Assembly (NCBI GenBank): GCA_016286785.1
Contig: JAEEUB010000002.1
Span: 19,557-83,556 of the forward strand
Direction: 5' to 3'
Origin: Candidatus Saccharimonadota bacterium
GTDB taxonomy: Bacteria > Patescibacteriota > Saccharimonadia > Saccharimonadales > Saccharimonadaceae
Length of the DNA stretch: 64,000 nucleotides
Shown here one piece after another: positions 54,698 through 63,841 of this stretch; position 1 is the first letter of the stretch; the number at the start of each line of letters is the position of its first letter. The notes under the pieces are model-generated. The model ran no database searches. It was not told the DNA's origin and saw only the letters and a program-made list of their open reading frames with translations. The position numbers and the translations under genes are program-made.

Positions 54698-54985
54698 ATG
54701 GCACATTCGCTTATAGGTACAGTGACTTCCGACCAGCGTGATAAGACCATTACCGTCTCCATCACGAGCCGCGAAACACATCCACTGTATCGTAAACAAT
54801 ACACGAAGACTCGTAAATATACCGCTCACGATGAGAAAAACCAGGCCAAGCTTGGCGATCGCGTAGAAATTACTATGTGCCGCCCTATGTCTAAGACTAA
54901 GGCTTACACATTGGTACGAGTAATCGAAAAATCCCAGGGAACTGTGGAGCTAAAGGAGGACGTAGATGATCCAACAAGAGAGTAG
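54698..54985 (+). CDS. rpsQ: Ribosomal protein uS17
   Basis: 95 residues. [74 protein letters not shown] is a clear uS17 core in pieces. A short acidic tail follows. It overlaps rplN by 20 bases. Confidence 0.95.
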   Translation: MAHSLIGTVTSDQRDKTITVSITSRETHPLYRKQYTKTRKYTAHDEKNQAKLGDRVEITMCRPMSKTKAYTLVRVIEKSQGTVELKEDVDDPTRE

Positions 54986-55334
54986 ACTAAAGGTTGCCGA
55001 CAACAGTGGCGCCAAGGAACTTGGAGTAATTCGAGTCCTCGGCGGCACTAGGGCTCGCTATGCAAGAGTAGGTGATATTGTGACCTGTTCAGTCAAAGAG
55101 GCGACTCCAAATGGCAACGTAAAGAAGAAAGCAGTAGTAAGGGCGGTTATCGTTAGAACCAGGCAACCAATTCGTCGTCCGGATGGCTCAACTATTCGCT
55201 TTGACGACAATGCAGCTGTGCTAGTCAACGACGATAAAACACCCAAAGGAACGCGTGTATTCGGTCCGATCCCAAGAGAACTACGTGATCTTGGCTTCAT
55301 GAAAATCGTAAGCTTAGCTCCGGAGGTACTCTAA
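54966..55334 (+). CDS. rplN: Ribosomal protein uL14
   Basis: 122 residues. [78 protein letters not shown]. Normal length. AAGGAGG lies just upstream, inside rpsQ, so the overlap is functional. Confidence 0.97.
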   Translation: MIQQESRLKVADNSGAKELGVIRVLGGTRARYARVGDIVTCSVKEATPNGNVKKKAVVRAVIVRTRQPIRRPDGSTIRFDDNAAVLVNDDKTPKGTRVFGPIPRELRDLGFMKIVSLAPEVL

Positions 55335-55335
55335 A

Positions 55336-55620
55336 ATGGCACAGAATCTAAAGATAAACGACAAAGTTGTGGTTCTCTCTGGTAACAATAAGGGCAAAGA
55401 AGCTAAAATCGTTAAAATCGATCGCAAAGCTGGCAAAGCCATGCTAGAGGGGATCGGCATCGTGGAACGTCATCTAAAGAAGACCCAGTTCAACCCAGCT
55501 GGTGGTAAAAAAACCATCCATGTTGGAATTGATTTATCGAATCTAAAATTAAAAGAAGCAGCTAGCTACGATAAAAAAGCGCCAAAAGCTGATAAAAAAA
55601 GTAAGAAAGGAGCTAAGTAA
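55336..55620 (+). CDS. rplX: Ribosomal protein uL24
   Basis: 94 residues. KOW motif INDKVVVLSGNNKGKEAKIVKIDRKAGKAMLEG, then IVERHLKKTQFNPAGGKK. A Lys-rich tail (KKAPKADKKSKKGAK) ends it. The stop overlaps the rplE start (TAATG). Confidence 0.95.
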   Translation: MAQNLKINDKVVVLSGNNKGKEAKIVKIDRKAGKAMLEGIGIVERHLKKTQFNPAGGKKTIHVGIDLSNLKLKEAASYDKKAPKADKKSKKGAK

Positions 55621-56219
55621 TGGCGGAAACTAAAACGACCAAAGCCAAAAAAGCTACAATCGAGCCACGTCTAAAAGCTCTTTATAAGAACGAGCTTAAG
55701 GCGAAGTTGATGAAAGAACTAGGACTAAAGAATATTAACCAAGTTCCGGAACTCAAGAAAATTGTAGTTTCTTCGGGCGTAGGCAAGAAGCGTGAAGATA
55801 AAAGATTTACCGAAACGGTAGAACTAACCTTATCTAAAATCACTGGCCAAGCCCCAACCTCAAGATTGGCCAAAAAGTCAATCGCTACCTTTAAAATTCG
55901 TAAAGGCATGGGCGCACCAGTCGGATATTTAACCACGCTCAGAAACGATAAAATGTATGAATTTGCCGATAGATTAATCAATATCGCTCTTCCACACGTA
56001 AGAGATTTTCATGGCGTCTCGCGCGAGGCGTTCGATGCTAACGGTAACTATAGTTTGGGCCTCAAGGAGCAAACGGTATTTCCAGAGATTACCTTTGAGG
56101 ATGCCGCAGCACTTCATGGCCTCGAAATTACATTTATTATTAAAAATGGTTCAAAGGAAGGAAGTACTAAATTGCTAGAACTCTTCGGTATGCCGTTTGA
56201 AAAGAAAGGAGGCAGATAA
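55620..56219 (+). CDS. rplE: Ribosomal protein uL5
   Basis: 199 residues, with a Lys/Thr-rich start of about 15 residues before the usual core ([38 protein letters not shown], then [31 protein letters not shown], and [21 protein letters not shown]). It binds 5S rRNA in the central protuberance. Confidence 0.96.
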   Translation: MAETKTTKAKKATIEPRLKALYKNELKAKLMKELGLKNINQVPELKKIVVSSGVGKKREDKRFTETVELTLSKITGQAPTSRLAKKSIATFKIRKGMGAPVGYLTTLRNDKMYEFADRLINIALPHVRDFHGVSREAFDANGNYSLGLKEQTVFPEITFEDAAALHGLEITFIIKNGSKEGSTKLLELFGMPFEKKGGR

Positions 56220-56220
56220 G

Positions 56221-56490
56221 ATGGCGAAAAAATCTGCTGTACTCCGAGACATCAAGCGCCGCAAGATGTATGAAAAATATCAAGCTAAAAGAGCCGAGCT
56301 AAAGGCCAACGGAGACCTAGAAGGCTTGCAAAAATTACCGCGAAACAGCTCACCTACAAGGCTAAAAAATCGCGATATGCTAGACGGCCGTCCAAGAGGC
56401 TACATGCGTCAATTCGGGCTCTCTCGTATTAATTTCCGGGAAAAAGCAAGTAAAGGCGAAATTCCTGGTGTAACAAAGAGTAGCTGGTAA
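56221..56490 (+). CDS. rpsN: Ribosomal protein uS14, zinc-free type
   Basis: 89 residues from [71 protein letters not shown] in parts is typical. It has no CxxC pairs, so it is the longer zinc-independent form. The longer frame from 56197 was rejected; AAGGAGG lies upstream of the chosen ATG. Confidence 0.96.
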   Translation: MAKKSAVLRDIKRRKMYEKYQAKRAELKANGDLEGLQKLPRNSSPTRLKNRDMLDGRPRGYMRQFGLSRINFREKASKGEIPGVTKSSW

Positions 56491-56506
56491 GGAGAAAGGA
56501 GAAGAT

Positions 56507-56908
56507 ATGTCTATACAATCAACAGACCAAATTGCAGATCTTATTACGCGACTTCGTAATGCAATCATGGCTGGTAAGAATGAAATACTTGTCCCTACCT
56601 CAAGACTAAAGACGCAGGTGGTGGAAGTACTAAAGAAAAACGGCTACGTAGCGAACTTCGAAGTCAAAGACGAAAGTCCTCGCGGAATCCTAAGAGTTGT
56701 CATTAATGAAGAAGGGCAAAATCCAAAGATTAATGAGATCTCCAAAGTTTCAAAGCCGGGACAAAGAATTTATTCTGCAGCCGATGATCTTCCTACCGTT
56801 AAATCTGGCCGTGGCATGATTATTGTGTCTACCTCAAAGGGTTTAATGACCGGAAGAGAAGCAAAGAAAAATCGTCTAGGCGGCGAAATACTCGTAAAAG
56901 TTTGGTAA
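56507..56908 (+). CDS. rpsH: Ribosomal protein uS8
   Basis: 133 residues. DLITRLRNAIMAGKNEILVPTSRLKTQVVEVLKKNGYV, KPGQRIYSAADDLPTVKSGRGMIIVSTSKGLMTGREAKKNRLGGEILVKVW are diagnostic. It is the last gene before the operon is cut: a terminator follows 22 bases later, and rplF, its usual next neighbour, is about 7 kb away. Confidence 0.97.
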   Translation: MSIQSTDQIADLITRLRNAIMAGKNEILVPTSRLKTQVVEVLKKNGYVANFEVKDESPRGILRVVINEEGQNPKINEISKVSKPGQRIYSAADDLPTVKSGRGMIIVSTSKGLMTGREAKKNRLGGEILVKVW

Positions 56909-56930
56909 TTTCAAAAAATCTAGCAACAAA

Positions 56931-56957
56931 AGATAGCCTCTCGGGGGCTATTTTTTG
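56931..56957 (+). terminator. Terminator ending the first part of the ribosomal operon
   Basis: AGATAGCC...GGGGGCTATTTTTTG. A terminator in the middle of what is normally one continuous operon. Confidence 0.88.
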
Positions 56958-56979
56958 TATATGAGCAAAACGCTTATCG

Positions 56980-57041
56980 TTGACCCCTATTGACCGGTGT
57001 GCTAACATTGAAAGCAAAATTATAGAGTGAAGGAGGAATCT
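56980..57041 (+). promoter_or_regulatory. Promoter and ribosome site of the giant adhesin
   Basis: TTGACC (56980-56985), 17 bases, TAACAT (57003-57008); a second TTGACC at 56990 is spaced too closely. AAGGAGGA lies 5-6 bases before ATG 57042. The GTG at 57027 would put the AGGAGG inside the gene, so ATG 57042 is preferred. Confidence 0.8.
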
Positions 57042-60000
57042 ATGAAGTTCAGGAGACTGACTAGTGCATTTCTAGCAGTTGTAATGGTGGGCGTAAATAT
57101 ATTTAACGGATTATTACCGGTAGTGGCGGCGGCAGATGATCCTACAGTAAGGAACCCCGAGCCAATAGAGCTTGACGACGGAGTAATATTGTCAAAAACA
57201 GCAAAAAGCGTAGACGGATGGGCAAACATGTGGGACGTCACACTTAGGATAGAAGTACCAGTAGTCACGGTGACTTCAGACACGATATTGGTGCTTGACC
57301 GTTCTGGCAGCATGAGCGGCAACCGCATGACTCTAGCTAAATCGGCAGCCAAATCTTTAGCAAGGCAGCTTTTACCAGAAGGAAATACTGTCAATCGTAT
57401 CGCGGTAATCTCTTTTGGCAGCGACGTAATCGAAGAAGTCGGTTTTTCTGATGATTACGAAACGGTAGCTGATGCTATTGACGATGTCACAGTGGGCGGA
57501 GGAACATTTACTCAGGGAGGATTACATTCCGCAGCTGAGCTAATTGCAACCTCCACGGCTACTCATAAAAATGTAATTCTTCTTTCGGATGGTTTGCCTA
57601 GCTATAGCTATGCTATTAATAACGTCGGTAATCATCTAGTGGCGGGCGGTCCAAATTTCCATTCGAATCAATTTGAAACCGAAATAATCAATTCTGCAAG
57701 CGATTTTAATTATACGAGGAGAGTAGGGGATGGCGGCACGAGCATGCCGGACAACTACGAAGTTTGGTATCAATATTGGCACCAGGGAGACCAATATCGT
57801 TATTACAATCATGGAAATTCAGCAATTTCAGAGGCTAATTTCTTTAAGGAAAGTGATAATGGCGATCTTTGGACAATTGCGTTTAACGCCGGCGCTACGG
57901 GTAACAGCGTACTCGGCCAGATGGCAAGCCCAGGCAAAAACAAAACGGCTAGCGAAAGTGATTTGTATGCAATCTTTGGCGAAATCGCAGGCGCGATTTC
58001 CTCACTAATTACTAGTAGTAGCGTACATGATGTGATGGGCGAAGGCGTTGTTGTAGAAGACCCACAACACTCGACTTCACTAGACTGGACTCCTACCTAT
58101 ACGTATGACGAAACAATAGGAAAATATGTGGCTTCTTATACTTACGAAGTTGAAGCAGATGAACACATTCTGGATGAAGACAGCGCGGATGGTTTCCATC
58201 CTCTAAACAAGGAAGCAACCATTAGTTATAACGGTAAAACCGAAAAGTTCCCGGTACCATACGTTAAGCCTTTTTATATCAACATCACGAAGAATGTTGA
58301 AGGCCAAAGTTGTGGCGCAGGCGAATGTGTGTTTGACTTTGAAATCGCATATCCAAACGGCAAAACGAAAACAGGTTCGGTCGAAGCTGGCAATGCAAAT
58401 ATGCATCGAATCTTGGAACCATTCCCGATTGGGGATTATACATTAACGGAAACTGGCACTAGCAGTAATAACCCAGTAGAGCTTGAGAACTATTTAGTGT
58501 CATATGTAGGTAACAATTTTACGATTAACAAACAGAACTATGATCACGTCGACGTAACGATTAATAATAAATATGAAACTAAGACCATTGCGGCAGAAAA
58601 AGAATGGAGCGACGATAATAACCGTGATGGACTAAGGGCCGAATACGATAATCTATATCTAGCGATAAAAGATGGCGACAAGTATGTAGCATTTGAAAAA
58701 GTTGGCGTGAGCGACACTCAAAGCTTTATATTTTCGAATTTACCGAAATATCGAAATGGCTTAGAAATCGCATATACTCTAGTTGAGGCGGTTGACTGTA
58801 GCGACACAGACGGCGAAATAACTTGCATAAGTGATTTTGTAAAAGACGAAAACTATGCCAGTGTGGTAAGTGGCAATAAAGTCACCAACTCACATACGCC
58901 AGAAACGACCACTTTAAATATAAAGAAAAAATGGGATATCACTGCGGGTACTTTACCATCCGTAACTCCCGAATTTGTAACTGTAGAAGTTAGCAATGAT
59001 AAAAATAATAATGTCCAGTCCATCATTCTAAGAGGCAACAGTTACGAGGAGTGGGAAGGTACTTTTGAGGGGTATAAGTACGAGAATGGCCAAGAAATCA
59101 ATTACGAGGTAGCAGAGAAGACAATTGGAAATAATGCTTTTGAGTCTGGAAAAAGTACGCTTTATATCTATAATGATACGGTCCTAGAAGGAAAGTGGGC
59201 GGCAAATTACAACGGATCAGAAGTAACTAATGTCTGGACTCCGGCAGAGACGGTCTATACGGGTAGTGGTGAGTTTTATATCGAAAAGCTAGATCAAGAT
59301 GGACGTCCACTACAGGGTGTAACATTTACTATTGGTAACAATACGTACACTACTGGAACCGACGGGAAAGCGGTGGTAGAATTTTCGAAAGAAGGAGAAG
59401 AGCCCGAGGAAGATTATTCGTTTAGTGTCGAAGAAACCTCAGCTCCCGATTATTACGCTCTAATCGATGGAACGGCAAATATTGGCGCGACAACAAAACT
59501 TAACTTAACCGTAAACGAAGAAGCTCTAACTAACACATATACAAAGAACTTTGAGTATACGGCTGGCGATATGGCTAGTGGGTATGTCTGGCGAGCAGAC
59601 GATAACACGTTGGTAGCAACAGATCAAGCTTTAGCCAAGGAACTCAGAATCGAAAAAACATTCTCTGGAATATCCGCCGAGGCGTTTGAGGAGAATAGTA
59701 ATATCAACTTCACTGTTGTTGGGCCAGAGGGTTTTGACGAAGTGACGGTCGGTATTGACGACGAACGGTGCGAAGTTTCTGATAGTAAATTGGTATGTGA
59801 ACTTTCGGGAACCGATACGGTCTTACCAATTGGTCAGTACACCGTGACGGAAAACGACGCAGATATTAATAATTTTACATACGAAAGTACCCCTAGAGAC
59901 GGTAAGGTTTCGCAAATAGTTGGATTAGGTGGGGTTGCCACGTTCGAGCTAGAAAATGTCTACACCTCAGTTAACACTGCTTCATATAAAGTCAAAAAAG

Positions 60001-61898
60001 AATGGGTAGACGATAATAACAGGGACGGAATTCGTCCACAAGAACTTGAAATAACAATCTATGCTGATGGCAAGGCGTACGGCTTACCGGTGAAATTAGA
60101 TGAAGACGGCGAGTGGGCATACGAATGGGAGAATCTACCTCTCGTAAACGAAGATGCAGAAGAAATAGAGTACACGGTAGAAGAAGCCGACATTGATGGC
60201 TACGATTCTGACGGCGGCATCATGGAAGGCGATGTCTTCGTATTCACCAATACGCATGAACCTGAATTGTATGATAGAACTGGCGAACTGCAAGTTGAAA
60301 AGATTTGGTCTGGTGAAAACAACGAATTGGCGCGGCCAGCAACCATCACTCTAGAACTTTACGGCGAGACTTCAGATGATGAAGGCAACACTAGGACCTG
60401 GCTTGTTGACGGTCCAGTAGAAGTGTCTAGCATCAATGATTGGAAATGGACTTTTGAAAATCTATATAAATACGAAGATGGCAAGGAGATTTTGTATTCG
60501 GTTCAAGAGTCGGCAATTGGTGAAACTTCGTTCGCCGAAAATGAAAGCACTATAATCGTCTATGAAAACGATAGTGAGGCATTAAAGGGCAAATGGGATA
60601 GAACGGTTGCGAATTTTGAAATCACTAATACCTGGACCCCAGCAACCAACGTTTATAATGGTAACGACGGTTTTACTATTAAAAAAATCGATCAAGATGG
60701 CGAGCCCATGAAAGGTGTAACCTTTGAAATCAATAACGATGAGCAGGTTTCTGATGGCGATGGCTTAATACCAGTTGAAGTCGCAGAGGCTACCGATGTC
60801 GCTGAGGACGACCTCGTATACGAGATTAGAGAAATAGAGACGCAAGAAGGATATGATCTAGTTGAAGGTTCTGCAACAGTAAAAGTTAAAAGTGCTAGCC
60901 AGTTTATAAGCGCAGATATAGAAACGCTAACGAACACCTATGTCAAAACTTACACTTACGACGTGGATGGCGACGATGGATATAGCTGGGATAACGATGC
61001 AAAAATATTAACAGTTATCAACGAACGCAGTATGGCTAAATCGCTCACTATTAGAAAAACGTTCTCTGGCGTTTCTGAATTGGCATTACAAAACGTTACT
61101 TTCACCGTGACTGGTCCAGAAGATTTTGGCGAAGACGGAGAAATAACATTAAGCTTTAGTGATGACTGTGTCGCCTCTAGGGGGCAAGCAATTTGCACGG
61201 TTGACGCCGATATTCCAACTGGCACATATATGGTAAAAGAAGATGGTGCAGAGATTGAGAACTTTACTTTAACAGTCTCTGGCGATAACGAGACGGAAAA
61301 AGAAATAGAAAAAGATGACGAAGTAATATTTGAAATAGATAATACGTATGACGTGGATAGAATTTCATATGTAGTCGTAAAATTCTGGGATGATATGCAT
61401 GATAAAGACGGTGTTCGCCCAGAAACGCTCTCAGTCGACTTGCTAGCCGATGGAGAGGTCGTAGAAACCGGAGAATTATCTACAGAGTACATCGTATCGT
61501 CGGATGATTTACCTGAAGAGTATGCCGATCTAGACGCCTGGTGGTATGAATTTGTTGATCTACCAGTGGCAAACGAAGATGCAGAAATCATTACATATAT
61601 GGCCGAAGAAAAAATGGAGTCTAATGAATATGAACAAGCAGAAGCTATCTACGACGATTATGCTTCGGTCTTTATAAACTATCACGAACCAAAGCCAGAA
61701 GACCCATGCACTAACGGCGGATGTGGTGGCCCAGTTATACCTATAGCGCCCAACACTGGCAAATTTACCAAGGCAGAAAATAGCAATGGCAACACTCAGA
61801 ACGAGATTATTGGAGGAATAGCTATTGTTGCAATGGGAATAATTAGCATTACTGTGCTGGGGATGGCGCAAGTTGCAAAATGCAAACAACAGAGATAA
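57042..61898 (+). CDS. Giant wall-anchored adhesin: VWA domain plus CnaB/SpaA repeats
   Basis: 1,618 residues. A signal peptide (about 1-31), a VWA domain (about 78-320) with a full MIDAS site (LDRSGSMSG at 86, TFTQGG, LLSDGLPS), then Cna-B and SpaA-type beta domains to about 1560, and a sorting tail: APNTG (about 1569), a membrane helix, and KCKQQR. Landmarks recur with a period of 466-467 residues: KxW at 520 and 986 (third at 1447), DQDG at about 750 and 1216, KTFSG at 872 and 1339. Each CnaB has the K, Y-x-x-x-E and T-N triad of isopeptide bonds. It resembles pilus-tip or basal adhesins of Gram-positive bacteria and may hold host cells. Confidence 0.92.
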   Translation: MKFRRLTSAFLAVVMVGVNIFNGLLPVVAAADDPTVRNPEPIELDDGVILSKTAKSVDGWANMWDVTLRIEVPVVTVTSDTILVLDRSGSMSGNRMTLAKSAAKSLARQLLPEGNTVNRIAVISFGSDVIEEVGFSDDYETVADAIDDVTVGGGTFTQGGLHSAAELIATSTATHKNVILLSDGLPSYSYAINNVGNHLVAGGPNFHSNQFETEIINSASDFNYTRRVGDGGTSMPDNYEVWYQYWHQGDQYRYYNHGNSAISEANFFKESDNGDLWTIAFNAGATGNSVLGQMASPGKNKTASESDLYAIFGEIAGAISSLITSSSVHDVMGEGVVVEDPQHSTSLDWTPTYTYDETIGKYVASYTYEVEADEHILDEDSADGFHPLNKEATISYNGKTEKFPVPYVKPFYINITKNVEGQSCGAGECVFDFEIAYPNGKTKTGSVEAGNANMHRILEPFPIGDYTLTETGTSSNNPVELENYLVSYVGNNFTINKQNYDHVDVTINNKYETKTIAAEKEWSDDNNRDGLRAEYDNLYLAIKDGDKYVAFEKVGVSDTQSFIFSNLPKYRNGLEIAYTLVEAVDCSDTDGEITCISDFVKDENYASVVSGNKVTNSHTPETTTLNIKKKWDITAGTLPSVTPEFVTVEVSNDKNNNVQSIILRGNSYEEWEGTFEGYKYENGQEINYEVAEKTIGNNAFESGKSTLYIYNDTVLEGKWAANYNGSEVTNVWTPAETVYTGSGEFYIEKLDQDGRPLQGVTFTIGNNTYTTGTDGKAVVEFSKEGEEPEEDYSFSVEETSAPDYYALIDGTANIGATTKLNLTVNEEALTNTYTKNFEYTAGDMASGYVWRADDNTLVATDQALAKELRIEKTFSGISAEAFEENSNINFTVVGPEGFDEVTVGIDDERCEVSDSKLVCELSGTDTVLPIGQYTVTENDADINNFTYESTPRDGKVSQIVGLGGVATFELENVYTSVNTASYKVKKEWVDDNNRDGIRPQELEITIYADGKAYGLPVKLDEDGEWAYEWENLPLVNEDAEEIEYTVEEADIDGYDSDGGIMEGDVFVFTNTHEPELYDRTGELQVEKIWSGENNELARPATITLELYGETSDDEGNTRTWLVDGPVEVSSINDWKWTFENLYKYEDGKEILYSVQESAIGETSFAENESTIIVYENDSEALKGKWDRTVANFEITNTWTPATNVYNGNDGFTIKKIDQDGEPMKGVTFEINNDEQVSDGDGLIPVEVAEATDVAEDDLVYEIREIETQEGYDLVEGSATVKVKSASQFISADIETLTNTYVKTYTYDVDGDDGYSWDNDAKILTVINERSMAKSLTIRKTFSGVSELALQNVTFTVTGPEDFGEDGEITLSFSDDCVASRGQAICTVDADIPTGTYMVKEDGAEIENFTLTVSGDNETEKEIEKDDEVIFEIDNTYDVDRISYVVVKFWDDMHDKDGVRPETLSVDLLADGEVVETGELSTEYIVSSDDLPEEYADLDAWWYEFVDLPVANEDAEIITYMAEEKMESNEYEQAEAIYDDYASVFINYHEPKPEDPCTNGGCGGPVIPIAPNTGKFTKAENSNGNTQNEIIGGIAIVAMGIISITVLGMAQVAKCKQQR

Positions 61899-61900
61899 AA

Positions 61901-61929
61901 TTGACACAAAAACAAAGTTGTGATATAAT
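61901..61929 (+). promoter_or_regulatory. Consensus promoter directly before a terminator
   Basis: TTGACA (61901-61906), 17 bases, TATAAT (61924-61929) with upstream TG: a perfect consensus. It begins 3 bases after the adhesin stop and points into the terminator that starts at 61941, with no gene between. Confidence 0.8.
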
Positions 61930-61940
61930 ATAAATATAGA

Positions 61941-61968
61941 AATAACCCCCCTAGGGGGGTTATTTTTG
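61941..61968 (+). terminator. Terminator after the giant adhesin
   Basis: AATAACCCCCC, TA loop, GGGGGGTTATT then TTT. The stem is 11 bp and nearly perfect; the arms make it work in either direction. Confidence 0.92.
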
Positions 61969-62001
61969 TGGAAAACTACTAAAAAAGCATATTTTATACT
62001 A

Positions 62002-62056
62002 TTGACTTAAGAACTTTAAAACTTTATAATTATAAGCATAATAATCGGAGGTAATA
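62002..62056 (+). promoter_or_regulatory. Promoter and ribosome site of the beta-helix surface protein
   Basis: TTGACT (62002-62007), 17 bases, TATAAT (62025-62030); leader of about 20 bases with GGAGG (62047-62051) five bases before ATG 62057. Confidence 0.85.
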
Positions 62057-63769
62057 ATGGCTTATAAAAGATTAGCTTACGCTCTCTCAGTAAGTGCTCT
62101 AGCTTTTGGTGCTGGAATATTTACTCCTACAGCTTTTGCTGAAGGGGAGTGTGCAGCTTCTAATCTAGAAGAATTAGAGGTTTGTCTTGCTAGTGCGGAT
62201 GCAACTTCTGTCACTACTTCAAACACCATCGTAATAAGCGGTGAAGGTGTCGACAAAACGCTAATTATTAACAAAAACATCCATGGAGCAAATTCCAGGG
62301 ATGTATTTTTGATTGAGGATGGCGCAAAACTAACTTTGCGTGGTAGCGGCGCAATTTATGCCGGGCGTTATGGGGCTATAGCTGATGGCGCCGAATTAAT
62401 AATCGATGGTGTAAACATTGATGCCTCAAATACTGCTTGCTACGGCGTTTTTGCAAAAAATAATGGTCGCGTTACCATGGAATCTGGTCAAGTAGTTGCG
62501 GATTATGCGGCTTTTGCGGGTAATAATACGACTGGCGACATGAATTTTTACATCAACGGCGGCCAGTTAAGATCATTGCGTTACCCAGCAATCTACATGC
62601 CAGGGCAAGTTTATCTCGTAGTCCGCGGAGGAACAATCGACGGTGGTATTGTAGCTAGAATGGGCCAAATTCAAATCGAAGGCGGCACTATTAATAAGCA
62701 ATCAAACCCGGTTGCGGGCGACGGGCTTGACGTAAACTATGGCGGTATGCCAAGTATGGCCGACGAAGCAATCACCCTAGTAGCTGGATCCTACAAGAGC
62801 ACGACCACAGATTTCGGCAACGATATGAACGTCGTAATTAGCGGAAACCAAACCAAAATTAATGGCGATGTCGTACTCTATGATCTCGGAAACACTGCAG
62901 CTGGTTACGAGCAAGATGTGAACCTCAAAATCGAAGATGGCCGCCTCTCTGGATTTAAAACCAAATTTACCCAAGACGAAATTGGTTTTTCTCTAAAGAG
63001 CGGTTACACTGCTGGCCTAAATAACCAAGAAGGCAGAATCAAGGTTGAGCTTACAGGTGGTTCCTATACCGCGGAGCCAAATCCTGATAATATTACCCCA
63101 GATTCTGAGGCTGAATACAATGAATACACTGAGTCGTATGTTATCTATCCAAAGCAAGTCGATTACCAAAATGGCTTTATCGAGAGCAATGGCGATATTG
63201 ATGGTCAGGCGTACGCATTCGTAGAATTTGGCGACAAAGAACTAATCGCAGACCGCAAGGCTACCCTGTCTGCTACCGTAGTCGAAACGGAAGGTCTATC
63301 TCTAACTGGCGAAGGTGAGCTAATCGGCGCCGTAGATATCGACATGTTAGATCGTGACGGTCAAAAAATCGAAGTAAAGGATAATAGTTTAGTTATCTAT
63401 TTCGATATCGATGAAGATATGTATAATGAGCTTAAGTCATATGACGAGCTTTATGCAGTCTACTTTAACGAAGATGGCGAAGAAGTCGAGAGGTACAGAA
63501 TTACCCTCGAGAACGAAGATGACAGGTGGTTTTACTTCTGGTTTGAGACATCTCATCTTTCGACTTACGGCGTAGTAGGCGTAAATAATGGTAATGCAGC
63601 CGAGGGGGGTTCCGAATCCACTTCTGCTTCGGCGCCGAATACTGGTGCGTCTACAATGGCTGGAACATCAGCTTCAAATGCAGCCATAGTAACCGTAGCT
63701 GTTGCCGGAGTTATGACTGTAATTATTAGCCTCTTTTATCTCCGAAAGAAAGCACCCTTTAAGATATAA
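62057..63769 (+). CDS. Wall-anchored beta-helix-like surface protein
   Basis: 570 residues. A signal peptide (about 1-28; ALSVSALAFGAGIFTPTAFA), a central region (about 55-330) of short beta-strand/turn repeats with Gly-Gly turns (GAKLTLRGSGAIYAG, GRVTMESGQV, VYLVVRGGTIDGG, IQIEGGTIN) that looks like a right-handed parallel beta-helix, a C-terminal beta domain (about 390-515), a Ser-rich linker, and the sorting tail APNTG (about 537), membrane helix and RKKAPFKI. Two cysteines lie near the N-terminus (GECAAS, EVCLAS). It shares the APNTG signal with the upstream adhesin. Ligand unknown. Confidence 0.85.
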   Translation: MAYKRLAYALSVSALAFGAGIFTPTAFAEGECAASNLEELEVCLASADATSVTTSNTIVISGEGVDKTLIINKNIHGANSRDVFLIEDGAKLTLRGSGAIYAGRYGAIADGAELIIDGVNIDASNTACYGVFAKNNGRVTMESGQVVADYAAFAGNNTTGDMNFYINGGQLRSLRYPAIYMPGQVYLVVRGGTIDGGIVARMGQIQIEGGTINKQSNPVAGDGLDVNYGGMPSMADEAITLVAGSYKSTTTDFGNDMNVVISGNQTKINGDVVLYDLGNTAAGYEQDVNLKIEDGRLSGFKTKFTQDEIGFSLKSGYTAGLNNQEGRIKVELTGGSYTAEPNPDNITPDSEAEYNEYTESYVIYPKQVDYQNGFIESNGDIDGQAYAFVEFGDKELIADRKATLSATVVETEGLSLTGEGELIGAVDIDMLDRDGQKIEVKDNSLVIYFDIDEDMYNELKSYDELYAVYFNEDGEEVERYRITLENEDDRWFYFWFETSHLSTYGVVGVNNGNAAEGGSESTSASAPNTGASTMAGTSASNAAIVTVAVAGVMTVIISLFYLRKKAPFKI

Positions 63770-63779
63770 AAACAACAAC

Positions 63780-63807
63780 AAAAAGCCCCTTCTATAAGGG
63801 GCTTTTT
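63780..63807 (+). terminator. Terminator after the beta-helix protein
   Basis: AAAAAGCCCCTT, CTATA loop, AAGGGGCTTTTT. Confidence 0.9.
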
Positions 63808-63841
63808 GCGGCCCTTTTTACTTGAATTTTTATCTATCTCG

